Shown here: in pieces, positions 23,641 through 34,343 of the stretch
How positions within the stretch are numbered: position 1 is the first letter of the stretch
Layout: each line of letters starts with the position of its first letter
DNA from: Chamaelirium japonicum
Lineage: Eukaryota > Streptophyta > Magnoliopsida > Liliales > Melanthiaceae
Reading direction: 5' to 3'
Assembly: GCA_947650365.1 (NCBI GenBank)
Contig: OX393557.1
Span: 5,308,464 to 5,372,463 of the forward strand
Length of the DNA: 64,000 nucleotides
The notes under the pieces: model-generated
Told to the model about the DNA's origin: nothing
Seen by the model: only the letters and a program-made list of their open reading frames with translations
The model's database searches: none
Translations under genes and position numbers: made by a program

Positions 23641-23690
23641 AGAGAGAGAGAGAGTGAGTACTCGAAGGCCCAAGTCATTCCTTCTTATAG
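23641..23690 (-). promoter_or_regulatory. Core promoter and 5' UTR of the dehydrogenase gene
   Basis: The minus strand has CTATAAG (23690-23684) about 90 bases upstream of the ATG. A CT dinucleotide run (23656-23641) falls in the predicted 5' UTR. TATA spacing and pyrimidine-rich leader fit a typical plant core promoter. Confidence 0.6.
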
Positions 23691-23759
23691 AGGGGGAGGA
23701 GGCTCGGGTGCCGACGTCAGCAGTGACATTTGTGCGATATATGTGGTGAAAAATAGCCC

Positions 23760-23911
23760 AGATCTCCTCCAATCGATCGGCCCCCGTCGGTGCGGCCGGC
23801 GCGCATCACAGCCGCATGCAGTCGGCTGGAGGAGTGGGATTCACTTTCGGATTTCCTATCATCGTGCGGCTGTGATGCGTGCCGGGCCAATCGACCGACT
23901 GGAGGAGATCT
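23760..23911. repeat. 152-bp inverted repeat in the dehydrogenase promoter
   Basis: The left arm (23760-23816, AGATCTCCTCCAATCGATCGG onward) and right arm (23859-23911, ending CGACTGGAGGAGATCT) are inverted copies with few mismatches, sharing the core GCATCACAGCCGCA. The loop is about 40 bases. It lies about 70 bp upstream of the TATA box. Size and position suggest a MITE. No clear target duplication seen. Confidence 0.7.
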
Positions 23912-24384
23912 TAACTCGGTAAGAAAATGTGGAAATATATAAGAGCATTTACTATTCGTTCAACCTTTTAAAAAAAAATAACTCTAACCGGAATGACGTG
24001 TCAGTCAAAGTCAGCAGCGTCCCTTTGGCTGCCGGTCGGGGGCCGGGACTGGGGGCCTGGGGCCGCTGGGTTCAATGGACGGTTACGTTATGTTGGGACG
24101 TCACGTCACCCGTAAGAGCAACGGTTGGGGTGCGACTTGAGCGGGGAGCTAAAGCATGTGTCAATGAGAAATGATCCTAAAAGGGAGACCGGCACGTGTC
24201 GAAGGGGGAGTCGGACGAGGTGAGTAATTTGGACAAGCGGGACCCATGCCGTGGGACCCGAAACCATTGACGGGTGTAATTTGGGCGTCGTTGGGAGGTG
24301 GTGTCGTTTCTTTCATAAATGCTGCAAAATGATTTTGGGACGCTTTCCAGAAAAATCCGGTGGCCGGTAGGCAGTTGGGCAGGG
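23912..24384. other. Intergenic, nothing recognised
   Basis: Upstream flank of the dehydrogenase gene. No gene or repeat structure recognised before the 648-bp direct repeat begins. Confidence 0.5.
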
Positions 24385-25032
24385 AGAACGATTTTGTTCA
24401 CCATCCCTATGCACTGCATCAGAACCACACGATGGCAGCCACATGGACAGGTGTTTGGCACTCCTGTAGTTGGGGTTATATCAAAGTTTTTTGGGACGGA
24501 CTACAAATGGTCCTTTTTAAGGGATTCATTTTAGGACAGGTTCCGACAATCTTTTTCTCTAACTTTTTCAATAGATTAGTTACAATATCTCTTTTGGTTA
24601 GTGTAAGACTAAAATAGCCTTGGTTAAGTTATCGAATTTACCAACCTACTATTGTCTATATAATTTCATCCGATCTCTACGAAATGTATAGTATCGAGAC
24701 CTAGTGTGGGACCACTATAGCTGCTACTATGATTGCATCGTTGCAACTACAGTGAAATCACTATAGCGCTATAGTGATTCTGTTGTAGCAGCTACAGTGA
24801 CATCACTGTAGCGCTAAGTGATTCCGTTGTAGCAACTACAGTGAAATCACTATAGTACTATAGTGGTTTCGCTATAGCAGCTATAGTTAAATCACGGTAG
24901 CGCTATAGTGATTCCGTGGCTGCTAAAAAACATGTTGCTACATTGAAATTACTGTAGTAATAGTACTCATTTCAATTGATAATTATTGACATATATTTGA
25001 GTATCTTTGTGACAATGAAATAAATATAACTG
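24385..25032. repeat. Host direct repeat, copy A (left of Gypsy element)
   Basis: 648 bp starting AGAACGATTTTGTTCACC and ending ATAACTG. It is repeated nearly exactly at 38375-39021 (about a dozen differences by eye, one a 1-bp indel). It contains a cluster of palindromic words such as CACTATAGCGCTATAGTG (24700-24960). The Gypsy LTR starts immediately after it. Confidence 0.9.
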
Positions 25033-27072
25033 TGTATGCGCGGAAAAGGTACTGGTCGGCTTTATTGCGCAAAACCAGATTACAAGTGTGGCCGGGACCC
25101 GGGTGGCTCGGGTGTAGCGAGTCCGGGTTGCGACGAGTTTTGATCAGGGGATTTGTGGGAAAGATCTTCTGGAGGATCCCTTTGATCCGCGTCTCCACGT
25201 GGTGTTCGTGCGAGAGCTCTGAAGGAATTGCCCAGGACAGAGGTCTTTACAGGGTGAGGGTTTTGGAGAGGCAAAGGAATATCCGCTGTTTCTTCGGTCC
25301 CTTCCGTGCTTCGCGCTTTCTCGGCTAGGGGGGGTTCAGCTTCGTTCCTCGGTCTTCGTGTCTTCCTCGCTCCTTGCTTGACCTCGGCGTCCTTGATCGT
25401 CGGTTCGCGGCGTCGATCGTGCTCTTGGGCGTCGGCTTTCGGCTTTGGCTTTTTTGGCTTTGGCTTGGCTCCGGCGTGGCTCTAGCTTTTGCTTTGCTTC
25501 GGCGCTTGCGCTTGGACGTAGCCGGGAGAGACTTGCGATGCTTTCGTTCTTCCGGACTTCGCGTCGTATCGGCTAGAACGTGCGGTGCTTTTGCTTATGG
25601 CCGGTGTAGTCGCTTGGCTTTGGCACTTGCGTCGCTTTGGCGCGGGCTTTACTGGGGCTTTACTTTGGCTTCTTGCGTTGGCTTTAGCTTCAGCGTCAAC
25701 TCGGTCTTCTTCTTCGAACGACGTGGGCTACTTCTCCGGTGCTTCGACGGTTTGGGTGTCGGCTGGACTTCTCTTCTTCTCCGGGCTTCCTTGGCGTGAT
25801 CGGAGTCGAAGAATGCTTTCGAAGATAGTGGGGGTAGCATCGATCTCCGTGCGACGGTTGTAGCGTCAGCTTTTGTTGATGAAGACGGTGGGGGTAGCGA
25901 CGGTCTCCGTGCGACGGTTGTAGCGTCGGCTTTTGTTGATGAAGACAGCGGGGGTAGCGATGGTCTTCGTGCGACGGTTGTAGCGTCGACTTTTGTCGAT
26001 GAAGACGGCGGGGGTAGCGACGCTTCAGGCGGTCTGCTCCAGGCTTTCTTCTTCGTGGATGGCGTAGATGTTTGTCGAAGATGATGGGGGTGCTGACGCT
26101 TTGTTCCTCTCCTCCGGGCTTTGGAGCTTGATCGGGGTCAAGGATTTGTTGGAGTCGACGGGGTGATGCCGCTCCGAGCTTCTTCTCCGGCCTTTGCTTC
26201 TGGCGTCTTCGGAGTCGAAGGGTCTTCTTCTCCGAGCTTTCTTCTTCGTGCACGGAGTCGAAGTCTTGATCTTCGTGTGCAAGGGTCTTCACGTCGATGA
26301 GGGCTTTTAATGGACTAAGCCGATCCCGAAGGGACAGGCTTGCCCGTGCCTCGTGAAGCCTTGGGTCGATGAAGAAGTGTCTCCTCTTCTGCAGAGCTCC
26401 CGCACTTCGTCTTCAGTCTTCGACCTCTTGAGCCTTCCCCCTCCCCCTCTATTTATAGGCAAAAGGAGGGGGGGGAGATATGAGAAGTTCTTAATTTTAA
26501 ATCCCTTTAATATCTCCCGCTTAATTACCCGGGATTTATTCATCCATTGATGAGGGGAATAACATTTATTTGTTTTCCTTTTCTGGCGGGGCAATTATGG
26601 CTGGATTTTGCACACGAAATCGATGACGATCCGGCTTTTCTTCTTGTCCGTCGGATCGAGGGATCGGCGCAGATCCGCGTGTGCGCAGACGTCATACGCA
26701 ACCTCCCCCCGCACATGGCGCTGTTTATTTCCTTTTCTTTCTTCTCTTTCCTTTTCTTTTCTTTCTTTTTCTTTTCTTTCCTTTCTTTTCTTTTTCCTTG
26801 TAGGGCCGGCCGGCCCCATGGGGTTCGGGTCCAAGTAGGGGCCGGCCCCATGGGGTTCGGACCCTAGTAGGGGCCGGCCCCCCTTAAGTATGGGGTCCGC
26901 TCCTCTTTTGCTAGGTGCGAGTCGGGTCCGGGTCCGCACTGGTGCGTGCAAGTCGGGTTTGCATCCACGTTGGCACTCGTAAGTCGGGTCCGAGTCGAAG
27001 CGCGTGTCGGGTTTGCATCCGCGTTGGCACACGTAAGTCGGGTCCGGGTCAGACGAAATTCGCGTGTCTACA
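25033..27072 (-). repeat. Gypsy (Tat) 3' LTR
   Basis: 2040 bp, starting TGTATGCGCGGAAAAGG and ending CGTGTCTACA on the plus strand. The first 80 bp recur at 38295-38374 with a single visible mismatch. An internal 60-bp tandem repeat lies at 25826-26040, and a poly-pyrimidine tract at 26728-26800. Confidence 0.9.
25826..26040. repeat. 60-bp tandem repeat inside the LTR
   Basis: About 3.5 copies, period exactly 60, marked by GGGGGTAGCGA and GTGCGACGGTTGTAGCGTC. As 60 is a multiple of three it stays open in translation, but I see no evidence that it is coding. Confidence 0.85.
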
Positions 27073-27087
27073 AATGCCCCCTCAAGG
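27073..27087 (-). promoter_or_regulatory. Gypsy polypurine tract
   Basis: The minus strand reads CCTTGAGGGGGCATT directly before the 3' LTR, which is the expected plus-strand primer. Confidence 0.85.
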
Positions 27088-28860
27088 ACGAGTGCGTCGG
27101 TGAGAACGTGTAGGGATTGGACACGTAGGAATCGTAGAGCGCTTGTCCTTGATTCCTTTCTTGGATGGGCCTTGTGTCTTATTTAAGAGCCCCTACCCCT
27201 TTCATCCTATGCCTTGTTTTTTTTTTGTGGAAGGCTGGAGCTTGGAGACCGCCGTCGGAAGAGTGTTGCTTGGGGTTGCACGCGACTTGCTCCGTCTTCC
27301 CGGTGTCGCCTCTTTCGTCGGCGGCGGCGACGACGACCGCGGCGAGGATGGAGGAGCGCGGCTGAGGTGTTGCTTGCCTTCGCCTCCTTCTTCTTCTTCT
27401 TGTTCTTCTTTCTTTCTTCTCTTTTTTTTTTCTTTTCTTTTATTCTTTTTTTTTTCTTTTCTTTTTTTTTTTTTCTTTTTTTTTTCTTTTCTTTTCTTTC
27501 TCTTTTCTTTCTTCTTCTTCTCTGGTTCTGGGCTACGGAGGCGGCGGCGGCGGCGGCGGCGCGAGCAGCGGCAGCGCGGGCGGCGACGGGCGCGCGGTGG
27601 CTGGAGCTGGGTGGCCAGGTGCGGGGGCGGCGCGCGGGCGCAGGCGGCAGGCGGGCGCAGCGATGGCCGAGGCTGGGTGGCCAAGCGCGCGGGGGCGGCG
27701 CGCGGGCGCAGGCGGCTGCGTGGCCGGGCGCGGGTGGAGCGGGTCCGGTAGCTGTGTGGCCAGGCGCGGGGGCGGAAGGCCGAGGCGCGGGCGCGGTTCT
27801 TGGCAACTTCAGGCGGAGGCCGGAGGCACGGGCGCGGTTCTTGGCGGCTTCAGGCGGAGGCCCCGACCGGGGTGGCCGGGGTTGCGACTCCGACCCGGGC
27901 GGGCGCGAGGCCGAGACGGGCGCCCCCTCCTTCCCAGTTACGTAGGAGAAGGAGGGGGGCTGCGGGCCCCCCCATTTTTTTTTTCTTCTTCTTCTGGCTG
28001 TCGGGCGCCAATTGGGGAGAGGGGGCTGCGGGCCCCCCTTCCTCTTTGTGCGGAAAGGGGCTGCGGGACCGGCTGCTGCTGCTGTGTCCAACTTTTTTTT
28101 TTTTTTTGACTCTTTTTCTTTCCTTTCCTTTTCTTTTCTGTTTCCTTTTTTTTTCTTTCTTTTTTTTTTTGTCGGTCGGGTTCGGAGAATAGCAGCAGCA
28201 GCTGTGCATGGCGCGCGGGCTGTGGCGCGGCATGGCGGCATCCGGCATGGGCGCAGGGTGCGATGCAGGCACGGGCTATGGCCGGAGTACAGCGGCGGCA
28301 TATGGCGCGGGCGCCGGACGAGCGCGGGGCGCAAGCTGCGGCACGGCGCGCGGGGTCGAGTGCAGGCGGCATGGGCCGAGCTGCGGGCGGCACGTGTACG
28401 TGGCGCAGGCGACGGGCGTGTGGAGCGGCGACGGTGCGGCATAGGCGGGCGGTGGCTAGGCTTCAAGCGGCGCGAGTAGTGTGCGGACACCGTGCGGCGC
28501 AGGGGTGCCTTGAGCGGGTTGGCGAAGGCCGGGCTGGCAGGCGGCTGTGGCTCCGGCTTGGCGGCGAGTGCAAGCCCCAAGCAGTGGCCGACTGCATAGC
28601 TCAGGCAACATAATTTCCAACACGGGCGGAGCGATGGGCGCGAGGCTAGAGTAGTTGGCCGGCACGGGTGGTGTGCGGACCCCGGGGGTGCGGCGCAGGC
28701 TCCAGCTTAGTCGGGGCTCCCTGATCGGATAGGAGAAGAAGGGGGCTGCGACCCCTACCATCCGTACGGGTCTGGATGGGAAAAGAGGGGGCAGCGGGCC
28801 CCTTGAATTTTTTTATTTTTTTATTTACTCCTCTAGCCTGTCTTGACTTGATTGTTTCCC

Positions 28861-29090
28861 CTTGTGTCTTTTCAGGATTCGAGCTTCGGGGGTTTGGCCT
28901 CGCCGGGGTGAGTCGCTGAGGACTTCTCCTACGGGAGTGGCGCCTTCACTTCCCCCTGTGCCTTTGCAGGATTCGAGCTTTGAAGATTTTGGCTTCGCCG
29001 GGGTGAGTTGCTGAGGACTTCTCCTACGGGAGTGGCGCCTTCGCTTCCCCTTGTGCCTTTTCAAGATGCGAGCTTTCGCTTGACCCGGTA
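28861..29090. repeat. 94-95-bp tandem repeat
   Basis: Copies begin with CAGGATTCGAGCTT at 28873 and 28967 and a degenerate third at 29062. They share CGCCGGGGTGAGT and GACTTCTCCTACGGGAGTGG. Confidence 0.85.
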
Positions 29091-29154
29091 GGGTGTCGAC
29101 TCCTGGCCTCGGGGGGGCGTTTAGTACCTCTGCGGCTTCAAGATGAAGGATTCT

Positions 29155-29415
29155 TCGATGGCTTGGAGGTGGAGGACTCTTCGACGGCTCAGAGACGAAG
29201 ACTCGCTTGGCGGCTCGGAGGTGGAAGACTCTTCGATGGCTTGGAGACGAAGGCTCCTTTGGCGGCTTGGAGGTGGAGGACTCTTCGACGGCTCGGAGAC
29301 GAAGACTCGCTTGGCAGCTCGGAGGTGGAGGACTCTTTGACGGCTTGGAGACGAAGGCTTCTTTGGCGGCTTGGAGACGAAGCATTCTTCGGTGGCTTGG
29401 AGTCGAAGGGTTCTT
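29155..29415. repeat. Short interspersed tandem repeats (CTTGGAGACGAAG)
   Basis: Alternating units of about 27-36 bp containing GGAGGTGGAGGACTCTTCGA or TCGGAGACGAAGACTCGC, in higher-order pairs of about 60-120 bp. No gene recognised. Confidence 0.75.
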
Positions 29416-29778
29416 TAGCGGAGTGTTGTCGCCTTCTTGATGCGGGAGCGCAATGACAACGGCACGGTGAGAGGACAAGACGAAGCCGAGTGTGGTGACG
29501 CTCGCTTGGTGCGAGGACGAGTCGGAGACTTCGGAGGCCAGGGAAATTGGCTCCTTTGTCTTTTTCCTTCTTTTTTTTTTTTTTGAGGTCGCGAAGGATA
29601 CGGTCATTGCCGATGTATCCGCCTATCTTTGGGTTACTGCATTTGACTCCAGTGGCAGGCCCAATCCTTTGGGTTTTTGTCTTTGAGGGACTGACGACCT
29701 TCGGATGGGCTCGAGCTTTTGCACGAGCCTGGCGGATTTCAAGGTGGACGACTTTTTGCAGAGTAGACGCACACCTTC

Positions 29779-30057
29779 TTGGAGGGTGGCGAGCTCCGTT
29801 GCTTGCGACGGTCTTTGCTGGAGGATGCTTCCTTGGGCTTAGCTGCGACCGAGGGAGAGAGGCGTCGGCTGTCGGGGCATCGCACGCTTGCTACTGCAGA
29901 CTTGGTTTGGATGCAGAAGAAGGTGGAGGCCGTTCGTGCGTCGCTTCAAGAGTCGGAGTCCCGTTTGGGGAAAGCTCAAGCGACCGAGAAGACTTCTGGA
30001 GTAGAGCTTGCAAGGCGGCGTGAAGAGCTGACGAAATGCCGGAAGCTGGTGGAGTGA
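29779..30057 (+). pseudogene. Possible relic of antisense coiled-coil gene
   Basis: A 92-codon open segment, antisense to the element and tail-to-tail with pol. The last 45 residues have heptad-like charge spacing (for example KKVEAVRASLQESESRLGKA, then ELARRREELTKC), as in a coiled coil. The intact antisense gene at 56945-59690 in the second Tat element occupies the same position and also ends in a coiled coil. The upstream part here is scrambled by repeats. The link is inference from position and composition, not from alignment. Confidence 0.4.
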
Positions 30058-30407
30058 TCGAGAAGGCTTCCGGAGCGATCCTTGCGAAGCAGCGTGCATA
30101 GCTAGCGACGCGTCGGAAGTTGACGGCTTCTCTACCCCGAGAGTTGCAGCGCGTGTAGGCCGCAGGAGGCGAGCTGCTTTAGCGCCTCAAGGACTTTGAC
30201 TTTCTTGTCAGCTTTTGATTTGCTAGCTGAACTTGTGGATCTGGACTCGTTTTTCTCTGGGCCGGCCTTCTTGGAACGATGTTGGGATTTTTTTTTTTTT
30301 TTTGTCTGGACTGAATCTTTGTAGGTTGCCTACGTACCCTACTGAGAGGGATCAAGTCGCACGTAGTTCGTTTTTTTTTTTTTTTACACAAAGGGTGTGG
30401 CCTTGCT

Positions 30408-33400
30408 TTAGGCATAGTACCTTTTGAGGTATTTGCCGTTGATAGGGCCGAGTGTCAGCCCTTCTGGTGTAGTGAGGAGATAGACGTCGTTGGAGTAGAC
30501 TTCCTTGACGGAGTGCGGGCCATCCCATTTGGCATCAAATTTCTTCCCTCCTCGATGCGAGAGGATGATGGGGCGTTTGACTGCCAGCACCAGTTCCCCT
30601 ATCTGGAATGATCGAGGATGGATCTTCTTGTTGAAGGCGCGAGAGAGCCTGGCCTGGTAACACTCCAGACGTTGTTGAGCTTCGAGGTGTCTTTCATCCA
30701 ATGCTTCCAATTCTGCCAGGCGGAGCTGGGCGTTGTCGTCACTGGTGAGGCCTTCCTGGACTGCTATCCTGAGTGATGGGATCTGGAGCTCGAGTGGAAG
30801 AACAGCTTCTACACCATAGACGAGGGAGTATGGTGTTGCTTGCGTTGGCTTGCAGAAGGATGTCCGGTAAGCCCATAGTGCTTCGCCCATGCGTTCGTGC
30901 CAATCTTTCTTTGTCTTCGAGACGGTTTTCTCCAACAGCTTGCACAGGGTCTTGTTGAAGGCTTCTGCCAGCCCGTTGGCCGGAGCGTTGTACATCGTCG
31001 AACAATTCTGCTTAATGTTGTACAATGCGCAGAATTGGCTGACGGCAGCATTCTTGAATTGCTTCCCATTATCTATTACGATATAGCGGGGGACTCCATA
31101 GCGGAAGATAATGTCATTCTGGATAAAACTGATGACGGAGTGCTTTGTAACTTCCCGCAGAGGCGTTGCTTCAGCCCACTTGGAGAAGTAGTCCATTGCC
31201 GCCAAAATATAGAGATGTTGCTTGGATGACTTGGGCAGGGGACCGACGATATCGAGTCCCCACCCGTCGAAGGGCCAAGACTCGATTGTTGGGTGCAAAG
31301 GCTCCGGAGGTTGACGGATGTAGTCCCCGTGCATCTGGCAAGCTTAACATCTCCTCGCGTACTCCAAGCTGTCCTTGATCATGGTAGGCCAGTAGTATCC
31401 CATCCTCCTGACGCGGAAGTAAAGTTTCGGACCGGACTGGTGCGATCTGCAGATTCCAGCGTGTACTTCTTCCAGTGCGGCTTCTGCTTCTTCTTTCGCG
31501 AGGCACCTCAGGAGTGTGCCATCGTAGCTTCGACGGTACAGCTCGCCGTTGAAGTGGTAGAACCTTAGAGATCGTCGACGGATGTCACCTTTGCGCTTCG
31601 GATCTTCGGGGAGTTTACCATGAACGAGATAATCCACAAAAGGCTGCCTCCAGTCTTGTTCTTTAATCTCGAGGACGTGCACCGCGTTGGCTTGAACTGG
31701 GATTTCGAGCGGACCTTCTTCTTCGGTAATCACGAATCTTCTGCAGACGGGGACGACGAGTGAACGTTCATCTGGAAACGGGAGTGTAGCCGCCAGATTT
31801 GCGAGTGCGTCAGCTTGCTGGTTGAGGTTCCTGGAGACGTGCTAAATGGAAGCAGCCTTGAGTTTACCGAGGAGCTCCACAGCCTGCGCATGCAACGGCA
31901 CCAGGTCTTCTTTGTTGACTTCGTATGCCCCCAGGACTTGCTGGATCACGAGTTGGGAGTCTCCAAAAATCTCTAGTCCTTGAAGCTTCATTTCGTCGGC
32001 CAGCTCGAGACCGATGAACAAGGCTTGATATTCTGCCACATTGTTGGAACATGATTCCGACAGTAGGAATGAGAAGGAGAGTATTTTGTTGTCCGGAGTG
32101 ACGAAGATGACTCTGACTCCCGCTATGTCTTGCCTTGCTGCGCCGTCGAAGAACATTTTCCAGGATGGGGCGACGTCGACGGAGAACACTTCTTCATTTG
32201 GGAGATCTTCTGACAACTCCCATTCCGTCGGGAGAGGGTATTCTGCGAGGAAGTTCGCGAGGGCCTGCCCTTTAACCGCTTTCTATGGTACGAAGGTGAT
32301 ATCAAATTCAAGTAGCAGCAAGGCCCACTTGGCTAGATGTCCGAAAAGCACTGGTCTTGACATGATGTACTTGAGGGGGTCAGCCTTCGAGACGAGTCTG
32401 ATGGTGTGAGCCAGCATATAATGTCGCAGCTTTTTCGTGGCGAAAATGAGCGCTAAGCAGACCTTCTCGATTGGGGAGTAATTCAGCTCTGCGCCGACGA
32501 GAGTGCGACTCAAGTAGTAGCAAGCTGTCTCCATGCCAAGTTCATTGTTCTGAGCCAGGAGTGCCCCCAAGGATTGCTCCTGGGCAGCAATGTAGAGGAT
32601 GAGCAGTCTTTCTTGAACTGGTGCTGATAGAACTGGTGGCTTCAGTAGATATGCTTTGATGTTTTGGAGTGCCTCTTGGCAAGCTTCATCCCATTTGAAA
32701 GACGCTCCTTTCTTCATGAGGCGACTAAAAGGGTGACACCTTCCGGCCAGGTTGGCGATGAATCTTCGGATATACGCCAAGTGCCCTTGGAGGCCTCTGA
32801 GGTCTCGCACTGTCTTTGGTGCGGGCATATTGATAATAGCATCAATTTTGGACTGATCTATCTCAATGCCACGATATCGGACGACGAAACCGAGGAACTT
32901 GCCTGAGGAGACCCCGAACGCGCACTTGAGTGGATTCATGCGGAGTTGGTACCTTCGAAGCCATTTGAAGATTAGCTCGAGATCTTATAGATGTGCCGAC
33001 TTCTTCTTGGATTTCACCACGAGGTCATCGACATAACACTCCATATTTTGGTAAAGAATGTCGTCGAAGATTTTCTGCATAGCTCGCTGGTAGGTGGCTC
33101 CTGCGTTCTTCAAGCCGAATGGCATAACTTTGTAGCAGTAGATTCCTTTCAGTGTGCGGAATGCCGTGAGCTCCTCGTCCTTGGGTGCCACCCGAATCTG
33201 ATTGTAGCCTGATGATCCGTCCATGAAAGTTAGCACCTCGTGACCTGTCATCGCGTCCACCATTAGCTCCGTGATTGGCAAGGGAAAGTCGTCCTTTGGA
33301 CATGCGTTGTTCAAGTCTCTGAAGTCCACGCACACTCGGATTTGGCCGTTCTTCTTTTTGACTGGGACGACGCTAGAGATCCATGTCGGGTATTTGACCT

Positions 33401-34340
33401 CTCGGATGAAGCCGACCTCGATCAACTTATTGACTTCGCCTTCTATTTGGGGTACCAGTTCCGGCCGGTAGTGTCTTTGTCCTTGCTTGATAGCGTTGGC
33501 TCCGTGTTTGACGCTGAGCTGGTGTACTGCAATTTTGGGATCGAGGCCCGATATCTCCTTGTAGGACCATGCGAAGACGTCTCTGTATTCTTTAAGCAGT
33601 TTGATATATGCGGCTTCTTCCTCAGAGATCAAGAGTGTGCTGACGAATGTAGGTCGAGGCTCCGTTTCTGTGCCCAAGTTGATTTTCTTCAGGTCATCAA
33701 CGGTGGACTGCCCCCTTTCTTCGAGGACTGGTGGGGCGTCTGGCAACTCGTCGTCCGAAGTAGAAGTAGCACCGTGGTCGGGATCCGTGATGGAGATATG
33801 ATTGACGGCCGCCATGGGTGGGTGGGTGGGTGTTGAGACGAAGTCCTCGATTGGCATTCCCAGGCGATCGAACACTGACTTCTTCTTTGATTGCTTAACT
33901 GGCTCGAGCCTTTCGAACACGGATGTACGCTTTAGATTCGACTGGTTTCTACCACCTCTGATTTGCTTCTGGAGCAAGGCTTGGCATCGAGCTCGTCGTC
34001 GTCTTTTTCTGCTGTCGGGACGGCTTTCGTAAGCAGAGCGTGCATCGGAGATTGTTGATCCTTCAGCTAGTTCGTCTACCATCTTCACCCCGATGTAGTT
34101 GGAGGTGAAGGTCTTCTTCGCTGCGGTTCTGATGACCAACGGAGCTTGACTGGAGCCGATGCCTCGGCGGTTCGGGAGAATTTGTTCACCATTTTGAAAC
34201 AACCGAGCTTGAGTTCTCGTCATCCCATATGGAGTTGCTGCTGGGGGAAGTGTGCCCATGGCGCTTTCTCTGTCGTAACCGGCTTTGAACAGCAACTTAG
34301 CAGTATTTTGCCCCCAACTTCCTTTCGGCTTAAATGCAAG
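30408..34340 (-). pseudogene. Tat-type pol: RT, RNase H, integrase (stop-riddled)
   Basis: Right to left: RT at about 33560-32950 (FMDGSSGYNQI, MPFGLKNAGATYQRAM, catalytic YVDD at 33024-33035); the connected RT-linked RNase H region follows to 32283; a second, archaeal-type RNase H at 32216-31842 (MFFDGAARQ); integrase zinc region about 31470-31320; integrase core 31270-30800 (GLDIVGPLP, VIDNGKQF); C-terminal region to the TAA/TAG at 30408. All pieces are in the same frame as gag, with in-frame stops at 32985, 32283, 31842 and 31344 and one at 34341 upstream. No frameshift seen. It once encoded the replication and integration enzymes of the element. Confidence 0.9.
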
Positions 34341-34343
34341 CTA

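Larger units (their letters stand above)
27088..30407 (-). other. Long 3' region between pol and 3' LTR
   Basis: 3.3 kb with no sense-strand domain. It contains T-rich runs (27417-27515, 28090-28170), very GC-rich Gly/Ala/Arg-coding-like DNA (27540-27900, 28200-28600), a 94-95-bp tandem repeat (28861-29070, marked CAGGATTCGAGCTT) and short repeats of GGCTTGGAGACGAAG (29155-29415). Its long open frames are compositional. Such an extended region is typical of Tat elements, where it often houses an extra gene; a possible relic is listed separately at 29779-30057. Confidence 0.7.

Noticed and set aside
25374-25799. 141-codon plus-strand frame in the LTR
   Set aside because: Antisense within a Gypsy LTR, rich in Leu/Arg/Gly from GC-rich repeats; LTRs are not expected to code here.
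27207-28580. 457-codon minus-strand open frame
   Set aside because: Pro/Arg/Ala/Lys low-complexity translation caused by GC-rich and CT-rich repeats in the 3' region of the Gypsy element; no domain and no codon pattern.
28825-29607. 260-codon minus-strand frame as an extra sense protein of the Gypsy element
   Set aside because: Lys/Ser/Pro repeats produced by the CTTGGAGACGAAG and 95-bp tandem repeats; no domain. Kept only as repeat features.
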